Below, piece after piece: positions 1 through 6,368 of a DNA stretch of 13,108 bases (positions are counted from its first letter, which is position 1; every line of letters begins with the position of its first letter). Location: contig DOIX01000147.1 in NCBI GenBank assembly GCA_003511885.1, positions 2,599-15,706 on the forward strand. Reading direction: 5' to 3'. This DNA comes from Cyanobacteria bacterium UBA11153 (GTDB lineage: Bacteria; Cyanobacteriota; Cyanobacteriia; Cyanobacteriales; Coleofasciculaceae). Position numbers and translations under genes: made by a program. The notes below the pieces were generated by a model. The model worked only from the letters and a program-made list of their open reading frames with translations. It had not been told where the DNA came from and made no database searches.

Positions 1-3
1 AGG

Positions 4-41
4 ACGTTGTTTTAACTTCAATCCTGAATTAAGAACAACGT
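4..41. repeat. Inverted repeat, 8-bp arms
   Basis: ACGTTGTT (4-11) is matched by AACAACGT (34-41), a perfect 8-bp inverted repeat around a 22-base AT-rich loop. A further pair, AGGAC (1-5) and GTCCT (55-59), flanks it. No gene is seen in 1-186. It could be a terminator of a gene to the left, or the edge of a small palindromic element; the window edge prevents a decision. Confidence 0.35.
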
Positions 42-127
42 AGTTTGAGAATATGTCCTAACCTTAATGCGTAGCGCTATAAATCCCATCGAGTTCGATC
101 GCGATGTATAATTAATAAACTTAAATA

Positions 128-152
128 GGAAGTTACTTCGTAAGTAACTTCC
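128..152 (-). terminator. Hairpin downstream of ppsA, probable terminator
   Basis: GGAAGTTACTT (128-138), a 3-base loop, then AAGTAACTTCC (142-152) form a perfect 11-bp stem. It lies about 35 bases past the ppsA stop. Read on the minus strand, the stem is followed by a T-rich but not pure-T stretch (TATTTAAGTTTATTAA), so it is a plausible but not textbook intrinsic terminator. Confidence 0.55.
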
Positions 153-186
153 CTGGTAAATCCTCACTACAAGACAGAATTAAAAA

Positions 187-2688
187 CTAACCCTGAGTCG
201 CTTCCACCTCTGCTACCATCAAGAGAGTCTTCAAAACGGAATCTGGATTCAAACTCATTGAATCAATTCCCAACTCAACTAAGAATTTAGCAAATTCAGG
301 ATAATCGCTTGGTGCTTGACCGCAAATTCCAATTTTGCGATGATTTTTCTTAGCCTTCTCAATTACCATCCGCACCATCGTCTTGACTCCTTCATTCCGC
401 TCATCAAAAATATGAGCTACTAAGGCAGAGTCGCGATCTAAACCTAATGTTAACTGAGTTAGGTCATTAGATCCAATCGAGAATCCATCAAAAACTTCGC
501 TGAATTCATCGGCTAAAATCACATTGTTGGGAATTTCACACATTACATAGACTTCTAAGCCGTTTTCACCTCGTTTCAGTCCATGGGTTTCCATTTCCGC
601 TAGTACTTTCCGCCCTTCATCGGGAGTGCGACAGAAAGGAATCATGGGAATGACATTAGTTAAGCCCATTTCATCCCGTACCCGTTTAATTGCCTTGCAT
701 TCTAAACCGTAAGCTTCCCGGTATTTTTCATCATAATAACGAGATGCACCGCGCCAACCAATCATCGGGTTTTCTTCGTGGGGTTCAAATTGTCTTCCAC
801 CCAAAAGATTGGCATATTCGTTACTCTTGAAATCAGACATCCTGACTACTACTGGATTGGGATAAAATGCAGCCGCAATTGTCCCAACTCCGTGGGCAAG
901 TTTATCTACGAAGAAGTCTGCCTTTCTTTCGTAGAGGTAGGTCATTTTATAAATGTCCCTTTTTACCAAAGCGTCGTCAAGTTCGTCGAATTTTAATAAA
1001 GCTAAGGGGTGTGCCTTAATGTGGTTAGCAATAATAAATTCTAACCGTGCCAAACCTACTCCATCGCAAGGAAGTGCAGATAATCCAAATGCTTCTTCGG
1101 GATTCCCCACATTCATTAAAATTTTGGTGCGGGTTTTAGGTAAGTTATCTAGTTGAGTTTCTTGAATTTCAAAAGGTACTAACCCAGTATAAACTCGTCC
1201 TTCTTCTCCTTCGGAACAAGATACGGTTATTTCTTGTCCGCTCTGTAAAACTTCCGTAGCATTACCGCAACCGACAATCGCTGGAATACCCATTTCTCGC
1301 GCAATAATGGCAGCATGGCAAGTACGTCCACCTTGGTTAGTGACAATCGCACTAGCTTTTTTCATAATTGGTTCCCAGTCAGGATCGGTCTTATTTGTCA
1401 CTAAGACTTCACCTGCGGCAAATTCATCGAGTTTATGAACATCAAGGATAACGTTGGCTTTACCTTGCCCAATCATTTCGCCAACGGCACGCCCTCTTAC
1501 TAATACTTCAGAAGTTCCTTTAAGGTGATAATTTTTTAGTACATTACCAGACTTCTGAGATTGTACAGTTTCGGGACGAGCTTGGACGATATAAAGTTCA
1601 CCAGTCAGTCCATCTTTTGCCCATTCAATATCCATTGGGGTATATTGACCTCGGACATCGGAATAGTGATCTTCAATGATACAAGCCCATCGTGCTAGCT
1701 GGAGAATCTCTTCATCGTTGATGGCGTATTTCTTTTGTTCGGACTCAGGTACAGCGATATTTTTCGTCAGCTTCGTACCGCCAATTTCGTACACCATTTT
1801 AATTTCTTTACTACCCAAACGTTTCTCTAAAATGGGACGATAGCCTTGTTTGAGAGTAGGTTTAAAGACAAAGTATTCATCGGGGTTAACTGCACCTTGT
1901 ACCACGTTTTCACCTAATCCGTAAGCGGCGGTAACTAAGGCAGCATTTTTAAATCCGGTTTCCGTATCGATGGAAAACATTACCCCGGAAGAAGCTAAAT
2001 CGGAACGGACCATTTTTTGTACGCCTACCGATAGGGCAACATTAAAATGATCGAACCCTTTTACTGTCCGATAAGAAATAGCTCGATCCGTAAAAATAGA
2101 AGCAAAACAACGATGACAAGAGTCTAAAACATCTTGCACGCCGTAGACATTCAGATATGTTTCTTGTTGTCCGGCAAAACTAGCATCTGGTAAATCTTCC
2201 GCCGTTGCTGAAGAACGAACAGCTACATCCACTGCTTGACTTTGTTGTTTGCACTCGTCTTGAAATTCCGGACTCAAGCGATCGCACAATTCCGCATTAT
2301 AGCCATAACGATCGCACAGTTTCAGATAAGCATCTGCGATCGCATCTTGTAAATCTTGCGGAAATGGGGTATTGAGAATTAAAGACCTCGCTTGCTTGCC
2401 TCGTATCCGCAAATTATTTACGTCTTCAACGTCTAAGTCGCTAAACAATTCCCGCAGTTTTTCTTCTAAACCTGCACCTTTAATAAAGTAGCGATAAGCA
2501 TGGGCTGTGGTGGCAAATCCAGTGGGAACTCTTACTCCCTTTGGTGATAGTTGTCGGATCATTTCCCCCAGGGAAGCATTCTTACCACCGACTAAAGGAA
2601 TATCAGCAATTCCTACTTCTTCAAACCAAAGTACGAGAGCGTTTTCTTTGGAAACTTCGGGAAGTTTTGTCTCAGTAGCGGCAACCAT
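187..2688 (-). CDS. ppsA: Phosphoenolpyruvate synthase (pyruvate, water dikinase)
   Basis: This 833-residue cytoplasmic enzyme converts pyruvate plus ATP and water to phosphoenolpyruvate, AMP and phosphate, feeding gluconeogenesis. The N-terminal ATP-grasp, pyruvate-phosphate-dikinase-type domain spans about residues 20-370 and includes VAVRSSATAEDLPDASFAGQ at 156-175 and the GELYIVQARPET end at 363-374. The central swivelling domain carries the phosphohistidine motif GGRTCHAAIIAREMGIPA, with H458 as the phosphate carrier. The C-terminal PEP/pyruvate-binding TIM barrel (about 520-825) has the FSIGSNDLTQLTLGLDRD block at 736-753 and the catalytic-type Cys in IGICGQAPSD (C789). E. coli PpsA is 792 residues, so the length fits. 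The ATG at 2688 has a strong Shine-Dalgarno, AGGAGG (complement of 2698-2703), nine bases upstream. It stands alone, with divergent genes on its 5' side. Confidence 0.97.
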   Translation of the reverse strand: MVAATETKLPEVSKENALVLWFEEVGIADIPLVGGKNASLGEMIRQLSPKGVRVPTGFATTAHAYRYFIKGAGLEEKLRELFSDLDVEDVNNLRIRGKQARSLILNTPFPQDLQDAIADAYLKLCDRYGYNAELCDRLSPEFQDECKQQSQAVDVAVRSSATAEDLPDASFAGQQETYLNVYGVQDVLDSCHRCFASIFTDRAISYRTVKGFDHFNVALSVGVQKMVRSDLASSGVMFSIDTETGFKNAALVTAAYGLGENVVQGAVNPDEYFVFKPTLKQGYRPILEKRLGSKEIKMVYEIGGTKLTKNIAVPESEQKKYAINDEEILQLARWACIIEDHYSDVRGQYTPMDIEWAKDGLTGELYIVQARPETVQSQKSGNVLKNYHLKGTSEVLVRGRAVGEMIGQGKANVILDVHKLDEFAAGEVLVTNKTDPDWEPIMKKASAIVTNQGGRTCHAAIIAREMGIPAIVGCGNATEVLQSGQEITVSCSEGEEGRVYTGLVPFEIQETQLDNLPKTRTKILMNVGNPEEAFGLSALPCDGVGLARLEFIIANHIKAHPLALLKFDELDDALVKRDIYKMTYLYERKADFFVDKLAHGVGTIAAAFYPNPVVVRMSDFKSNEYANLLGGRQFEPHEENPMIGWRGASRYYDEKYREAYGLECKAIKRVRDEMGLTNVIPMIPFCRTPDEGRKVLAEMETHGLKRGENGLEVYVMCEIPNNVILADEFSEVFDGFSIGSNDLTQLTLGLDRDSALVAHIFDERNEGVKTMVRMVIEKAKKNHRKIGICGQAPSDYPEFAKFLVELGIDSMSLNPDSVLKTLLMVAEVEATQG

Positions 2689-2736
2689 TAGGTATTTCCT
2701 CCTAGTCCTGATAATTTCAGTTTAGCTGGGGTCAAC

Positions 2737-2769
2737 CTTGAATATTTAATTGCTTAATATTTATTCAAG
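2737..2769. repeat. AT-rich inverted repeat in the ppsA 5' region
   Basis: CTTGAATA (2737-2744) pairs with TATTCAAG (2762-2769), an 8-bp perfect inverted repeat; AATATT also occurs twice inside it. It lies 49-81 bases upstream of the ppsA start, where the ppsA leader or operator would be. A TATAAA hexamer on the minus strand (2785-2790) just upstream could be a -10 element, but no convincing -35 was found. A regulatory role is an inference from position. Confidence 0.35.
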
Positions 2770-2877
2770 AATAATGCCTATTGATTTATAGTGACTCGCT
2801 TAACCATCACTTAAAAGCAATAGATGTCGCTAAAGTCCTGACAGGGTGATAATTATGGCTGAAAGCTTTACAGGCAA

Positions 2878-2911
2878 AGCTTTTTCAGGGATCTCTATCC
2901 TGCAAAAAGCT
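2878..2911. other. Stem-loop in the ppsA / restriction cassette gap
   Basis: AGCTTTTT (2878-2885) pairs perfectly with AAAAAGCT (2904-2911). Inside, CAGGGAT and ATCCTG continue the stem with one bulged base on the left and one on the right, around the loop CTCT. The palindrome AAAGCTTT also occurs twice, at 2862-2869 and 2876-2883. The fold is the same on either strand. It is not followed by a clear T tract and may be part of a small RNA or of an untranslated leader. Confidence 0.5.
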
Positions 2912-2917
2912 ACCCAC

Positions 2918-2963
2918 ATCAGGCATCTTCTTCGCAAATTTCTTGACTAAGGAGATGCCTGAT
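2918..2963. other. Long stem-loop, 15-bp stem
   Basis: ATCAGGCATCTTCTT (2918-2932) pairs with AAGGAGATGCCTGAT (2949-2963). Fourteen pairs are Watson-Crick and one is U-G if transcribed to the right; the loop is 16 bases. It starts only six bases after the preceding stem-loop, so the two form a tandem structure in a gap with no open frame. It is not a terminator by the usual criteria, because no T run follows. Candidate non-coding RNA or palindromic element. Confidence 0.5.
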
Positions 2964-3032
2964 CGTATAGCACTAGGCATTGAGCTTAGGACATCTATAG
3001 CAGCGGACAGTTGACAATGGACACCAAGCTAA

Positions 3033-3082
3033 TATCCCGTTTTGGGATTATCCTAAAATAGGTTTATTGTACTTAACGTACA
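3033..3082 (+). promoter_or_regulatory. Palindrome cluster and possible operator before the controller gene
   Basis: Four short palindromes lie within 50 bases of each other: ATCCC-N5-GGGAT (3034-3048), GGATTATCC (3045-3053), CCTA-N3-TAGG (3052-3062) and TGTAC-N5-GTACA (3068-3082). They end 23 bases before the XRE-family gene at 3106, where an autoregulated operator would be expected. TAAAAT at 3054-3059 may be a -10 element. The segment TATCCCGTTTTGG (3033-3045) recurs, 11 of 13 bases matching, upstream of the methyltransferase at 5376-5388. Binding by the controller is an inference. Confidence 0.45.
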
Positions 3083-3105
3083 CGCAGTGCTAAAGCAAAA
3101 GCAGA

Positions 3106-3369
3106 ATGAGATCTATCTCCAGCCATGAGTATGACATATTCCGTCGCTGTATGATTGCAGCCCGCAAGAAAGCGAAACTCACTCAAGAATCTCTAGCTAA
3201 ATCTCTTCAAAAACCGCAATCTTTCGTTGCCAAATATGAGAATGGTGAGCGACGATTGGATGTTGTTGAGTTTCTGATCGTTACTCGCGTCATTGGTGTC
3301 GATCCCTGTGCCATTTTAAGGGATATTGATCGACAAATATCTGAATATTTTTATGAGGAAAGATCGTGA
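3106..3369 (+). CDS. XRE-family HTH protein, probable restriction-modification controller
   Basis: This is an 87-residue single-domain DNA-binding protein. The helix-turn-helix covers roughly residues 25-51: LTQESLAKSL, then KPQSFVAKYENGERRL, a standard XRE/Cro signature, followed by the dimer-type helix LDVVEFLIVTRVIGVDP. Length, position and tight coupling to a nuclease gene match controller (C) proteins of type II restriction-modification systems, which delay nuclease expression until methylation is complete. The HTH itself is closer to general cyanobacterial XRE regulators than to the classical C.PvuII or C.AhdI type as I remember them. Its stop overlaps the nuclease start by four bases (GTGA), implying translational coupling. 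The ATG at 3106 has only a weak Shine-Dalgarno, but the residues before ARKKAKLTQ fit the family's first helix, so this start is preferred to M16. Confidence 0.85.
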   Translation: MRSISSHEYDIFRRCMIAARKKAKLTQESLAKSLQKPQSFVAKYENGERRLDVVEFLIVTRVIGVDPCAILRDIDRQISEYFYEERS

Positions 3370-4283
3370 ATACTTCAGATATAATCAGACTCGCATCTCA
3401 GTATATAGCTAATTTAGCGGGACGTAAATTTGATGTTTTATACTTGTCTAAACCTGTAACTGTGAATGGAGCAATCAATTTAGCTAAAGTTATATCTAAG
3501 CTTTCTCCATTCCTGGGTAATTTAATTGAATTTAACACCGTTGAATTCTTAAATAACCAAGATGATTTTACGGAATTCGGAAGATGGGAGAGACAAGATC
3601 CTGGATTTCCGGATACTATTTTTGTTGGAGATATTAAACCAACGCCAGGATTAGAAATTAAAACATGGTTTCCTTTAGCAACAGAAATAACTGCACGATT
3701 CAAAGATAGCCAGAATCACTTTCAGTTCGATCAAACTCATGTCGCGATGTTGGCGTGGCTACCTGAGAAAATTATTTATGGAAAACCTCGCATTCTAGAT
3801 GTGTGTGTTGTATCTGGTTTGTCGGTAGCTTTGGCTAGAGATAATCATTATCATAACCCACCAGACTATCTTGTTTTAGAACCAGAAGATACAACCCAAA
3901 GAACCGCAAATCTACAACAAACAAACACTAGTGGTTATAAGTTTCAAGGTTCTATAGATGAGCTTTTAGAAGCTCAAGAAATAGTTAATTTGTGGGGTGC
4001 TGAAGGGAAAATTTATAAGCCAACTAGGGAATATCAACAACTTCTACGAGAGTTATTGATACGATACAAGTACAGACTAGATACTAATTTTGCGAAAATG
4101 GACAGAATTGCCCATCCCGGCATTGAGGAATTTAAGAAGCGTATTTATAATGCTGAAGTTTACGGCATGACAGTAGGCGAATGGAACAAGCTATTATCAA
4201 GTCGTCGAGAAGATAGAATCAAAAAATTGCTCCAAAAGCACCTAGAAATTAGAGAAGAGAGTATTGATGAACTTCTGGATTAA
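3366..4283 (+). CDS. Probable type II restriction endonuclease, PD-(D/E)XK type
   Basis: This 305-residue protein is identified mainly by context. It sits between an overlapping XRE controller-like gene and a convergent DNA methyltransferase, the usual place of a type II endonuclease. A PD-(D/E)XK-like active site is visible: PD at 82-83 in GFPDTIFVGD, then GLEIKTW with E97 and K99 at the ExK position. A second stretch, DQTHVAMLAWLPEK (122-135), would follow the catalytic core. The C-terminal third (about 215-305) is helical and charged. The start is GTG at 3366, with Shine-Dalgarno GAGG at 3355-3358; this start fits the overlap with the upstream gene. The recognition site cannot be read from the sequence. 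The last 35 bases overlap the 3' end of the methyltransferase gene on the other strand. Confidence 0.75.
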   Translation: MNTSDIIRLASQYIANLAGRKFDVLYLSKPVTVNGAINLAKVISKLSPFLGNLIEFNTVEFLNNQDDFTEFGRWERQDPGFPDTIFVGDIKPTPGLEIKTWFPLATEITARFKDSQNHFQFDQTHVAMLAWLPEKIIYGKPRILDVCVVSGLSVALARDNHYHNPPDYLVLEPEDTTQRTANLQQTNTSGYKFQGSIDELLEAQEIVNLWGAEGKIYKPTREYQQLLRELLIRYKYRLDTNFAKMDRIAHPGIEEFKKRIYNAEVYGMTVGEWNKLLSSRREDRIKKLLQKHLEIREESIDELLD

Positions 4284-5337
4284 ATCGCTGAACTCCATAA
4301 TAGAAATAGTCTGGATCGATCTCACAAGCATAGGCTTTTCGGTTGGTTTCTCGTGCCGCCAAAGATGCGCTAAATAATCCCCCAAATGGTTCCCAGATCG
4401 CATCATACTCATCACTGGATGACTCAATAATCATCCTCATCAAATCTAGCGGTTTTTGGTTAAGGTGTAGTGCTTTACCGGAAGGGATCTTAACTCTTTC
4501 ATTACCTCTTAGCGCTTGACGATCCCAGACATTAGTAAAACCATAAGGGCATTTAAACTTCGACCGCATTTTGCTCCATTCTTGCCCTGTCAAAGATCGA
4601 TTGCCGTCCAAAGAAAAATAAGGTTTTCCTTCAGGAGTACCATGCTCATTTGCATAATTGACTAACCTTTCAAACATTTCTGGAGGTGGAAAGTACCACA
4701 AATGTCCTTGATCAAAATATTTTCTGGTGGCAGCATCCACTACACCACATGCGTCGTTTGCTCGTCGCAACGGCAATCTAGACCGCTTCCATTCATATAG
4801 TAACCAAGTCTTTAAGGTAAGTTCATTCAACTTAACATCTCTTACATATTGAACACAAACTTCTGTAACTACTGGAAATCTGCGGATTTTTTCGGTGTTG
4901 ACATTTCCTGCAATGTGACCTTTGCCCTTATTCCAAATATTACAATTAACATATCGCCATCCATATTTTTCTAAAATTGGATGTACAACAGCCCAGCCAA
5001 TTTCGGAGTTCCAAAACCATAGTGTTGTGGATGGCATTGCTGCTTTTGACCATTCTTCAATATGAGGCTGATACCAATTGGGCAAATCAATATGATCGGA
5101 TGTATCTCCTTCAAAACCGAGAACACCATAAGCCCCATCTGAAACGATTACAGTAGGTTCTTCCCAGTCTTTATAATGTTCAAGACTGTTACCTAGAAAC
5201 AATGCAACGCATTCATCTCTCCACTCATAAAAATTGAGTTTGCTATTTAGGTTAACGACTTTGCCTCGACCAACTGTACTTGTAGCTTTACGTTTTAAGG
5301 CTTTTGTAGGACTAGCTTCTGAATTAGATCGACTCAT
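4249..5337 (-). CDS. DNA methyltransferase (adenine-N6 or cytosine-N4), beta-class order
   Basis: This 362-residue protein is the likely modification partner of the neighbouring nuclease, transferring methyl groups from S-adenosylmethionine to the same DNA site. The order of motifs is that of the beta class: the catalytic motif IV comes first (VSDGAYGVLGF, D67-G-A-Y70), the target-recognition region lies in the middle (about 140-285), then HLNQKP (291-296, as in other N4/N6 methylases), and last the AdoMet-binding motif I, WEPFGGLFSASLAA (315-328), followed by the acidic ACEID (E339). Motif IV reads DGAY rather than the usual DPPY or SPPY, which is unusual. Base specificity cannot be fixed. 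The ATG at 5337 begins MSRSNSEAS, a basic and probably flexible N-terminus. It is transcribed toward the nuclease gene and overlaps it tail to tail. Confidence 0.88.
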   Translation of the reverse strand: MSRSNSEASPTKALKRKATSTVGRGKVVNLNSKLNFYEWRDECVALFLGNSLEHYKDWEEPTVIVSDGAYGVLGFEGDTSDHIDLPNWYQPHIEEWSKAAMPSTTLWFWNSEIGWAVVHPILEKYGWRYVNCNIWNKGKGHIAGNVNTEKIRRFPVVTEVCVQYVRDVKLNELTLKTWLLYEWKRSRLPLRRANDACGVVDAATRKYFDQGHLWYFPPPEMFERLVNYANEHGTPEGKPYFSLDGNRSLTGQEWSKMRSKFKCPYGFTNVWDRQALRGNERVKIPSGKALHLNQKPLDLMRMIIESSSDEYDAIWEPFGGLFSASLAARETNRKAYACEIDPDYFYYGVQRFNPEVHQYSLL

Positions 5338-5375
5338 TGATTCTTGCGGCTCTCCAAATCATGACATATAGACTT

Positions 5376-5388
5376 TATCCCATTTTAG
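5376..5388 (-). promoter_or_regulatory. Candidate operator box upstream of the methyltransferase
   Basis: TATCCCATTTTAG lies 39 bases upstream of the methyltransferase ATG and matches TATCCCGTTTTGG (3033-3045) in front of the controller gene at 11 of 13 positions. On the minus strand the box contains TAAAAT, a possible -10 for the methyltransferase. A repressor bound here would block that promoter. The match was found by eye and its significance has not been tested. Confidence 0.35.
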
Positions 5389-5447
5389 AAAATTTGCATA
5401 TTGACCTACTAAAAGTGGAGGCTGGGCTACTATTTGGTTAATCAAAA

Positions 5448-5466
5448 CTCGCCCTTCTAGGGCGAG
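5448..5466. other. Perfect GC-rich hairpin, terminator or insertion-sequence end remnant
   Basis: CTCGCCCT (5448-5455), loop TCT, then AGGGCGAG (5459-5466) form a perfect 8-bp stem in the 248-base gap between the methyltransferase and the peroxiredoxin. It is followed by GCTTTATACCC rather than a T run. A subterminal hairpin of this type, followed by GGCTTTA-type sequence, is what I recall at right ends of cyanobacterial IS200/IS605-family elements, but no transposase or TnpB fragment is visible here. Otherwise it could act as a terminator. Confidence 0.35.
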
Positions 5467-5523
5467 GCTTTATACCCAAATTGCTGGTAACTAGCTTCAT
5501 AGGCATCCACCATTAGTCAACTT

Positions 5524-5552
5524 TTGCCATAATACATAAATTATTGTAAACT
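5524..5552 (+). promoter_or_regulatory. Candidate sigma70-type promoter of the peroxiredoxin gene
   Basis: TTGCCA (5524-5529) and TAAACT (5547-5552) are separated by 17 bases, matching the -35 consensus at five of six and the -10 at four of six positions. The start codon is 33 bases downstream. TGTAAA occurs twice ten bases apart (5545-5550 and 5555-5560), overlapping the -10, and could be a regulator site. Confidence 0.4.
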
Positions 5553-5585
5553 TATGTAAAGTGAATCTCTCATCTTATCTCGATT

Positions 5586-6134
5586 ATGCTATCTCGTCGC
5601 ACTTTTCTTAGTATTCTCCTGGCAAGCTGTATTGCCTGCCTGAGCTGGTTAAACTTCACGCCGACAGCATTAGCTCTGGGCGGGAAGCAATTGCCTCTTA
5701 ACCAACCTGCGCCGGAGTTTACCCTGCCTACAAATACGGGAGATGGGGAAGTATCTCTGTCGGATTATCGAGGCAAGTGGGTGGTTGTCTATTTTTATCC
5801 CAAGGATTTTACATCGGGTTGCACGATTGAAGCGCGTCGTTTTCAGCAAGACTTACCTAAATATATGGAGAGAAATACGCAAATTCTGGGGGTAAGTGCT
5901 GATGATGTGGATTCTCATGCCGAGTTTTGCGACTCGGAAGGGTTGAAATTTCCTCTCTTAGCGGATACTGATGGTGCAGTAAGTAAAGCTTATGCTTCCT
6001 GGATGGGATTTATGTCTCTCCGCCATACTTATATTATCGATCCAGATGGGATCTTGCGGGAAAGGTTTTTGGGTGTAAATCCGGTAATTCATAGTGTGGA
6101 AGTTTTAGCTCGTTTGGATGAATTGCAGTCGTAG
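5586..6134 (+). CDS. Exported peroxiredoxin, PrxQ/BCP type
   Basis: This 182-residue thiol peroxidase reduces hydrogen peroxide and organic peroxides. The N-terminus MLSRRTFLSILLASC carries a twin-arginine (SRRTFL) motif followed by a hydrophobic stretch and an ALA cleavage site near residue 30, so the folded protein probably goes to the thylakoid lumen or periplasm by the Tat route. The AhpC/TSA thioredoxin fold follows, with FYPKDFTSGCTIEARRF (peroxidatic C79, with T76) and the conserved Arg in RHTYIIDPDG (R146). The resolving cysteine that PrxQ proteins normally have five residues after the first is replaced (position 84 is Arg). C115 in EFCDSEGL is the only other cysteine in the mature part. 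It therefore either works as a one-cysteine enzyme or uses C115. It precedes the BT1 gene on the same strand. Confidence 0.9.
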   Translation: MLSRRTFLSILLASCIACLSWLNFTPTALALGGKQLPLNQPAPEFTLPTNTGDGEVSLSDYRGKWVVVYFYPKDFTSGCTIEARRFQQDLPKYMERNTQILGVSADDVDSHAEFCDSEGLKFPLLADTDGAVSKAYASWMGFMSLRHTYIIDPDGILRERFLGVNPVIHSVEVLARLDELQS

Positions 6135-6216
6135 TTAATTGTTTTGGGCTTTTAGTCTCGATTGTGAATTTTGGCTGATGGGGAGTTATTAGTTGGAGTA
6201 AATATCCTTTTTTTAA

Positions 6217-6254
6217 CGCAAAGAGCGCAAAGGAAGGCGCAAAGGTGCGCAAAG
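6217..6254 (+). repeat. CGCAAAG short repeat, four units
   Basis: CGCAAAG occurs four times, at 6217-6223, 6226-6232, 6238-6244 and 6248-6254, with spacers of two, five and three bases. This ACGCAAAG-type degenerate repeat is common between genes in filamentous cyanobacteria. It lies in the 5' extension of the transporter reading frame and shows that this extension is probably not coding. Confidence 0.7.
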
Positions 6255-6368
6255 ACTAGAGTGGGATTGTGGAGGTGTTTCATGGATTGGGGAATTGCTG
6301 TTTTTTCTGGTTTGGGTTTGGGCTTTGACTGTTGCTTGTTTTTTGATTGTATTGGAGATTTTTTGCTG

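Noticed and set aside
778..1156. Plus-strand open frames inside ppsA
   Set aside because: They are antisense to a clearly conserved coding region and are explained by its codon pattern.
2951..3015. Small frame starting ATG at 2954 behind AAGGAG
   Set aside because: The Shine-Dalgarno touches the ATG with no spacing, the frame is about 19 codons, and the bases are accounted for by the long stem-loop.
3011..3035. TTGACA (3011) with TAATAT (3030) as a promoter for the controller gene
   Set aside because: The spacer is only 13 bases, too short for a sigma70-type promoter.
5401..5585. A tnpB or transposase gene next to the GC hairpin
   Set aside because: No frame in this gap encodes any transposase-like segment.
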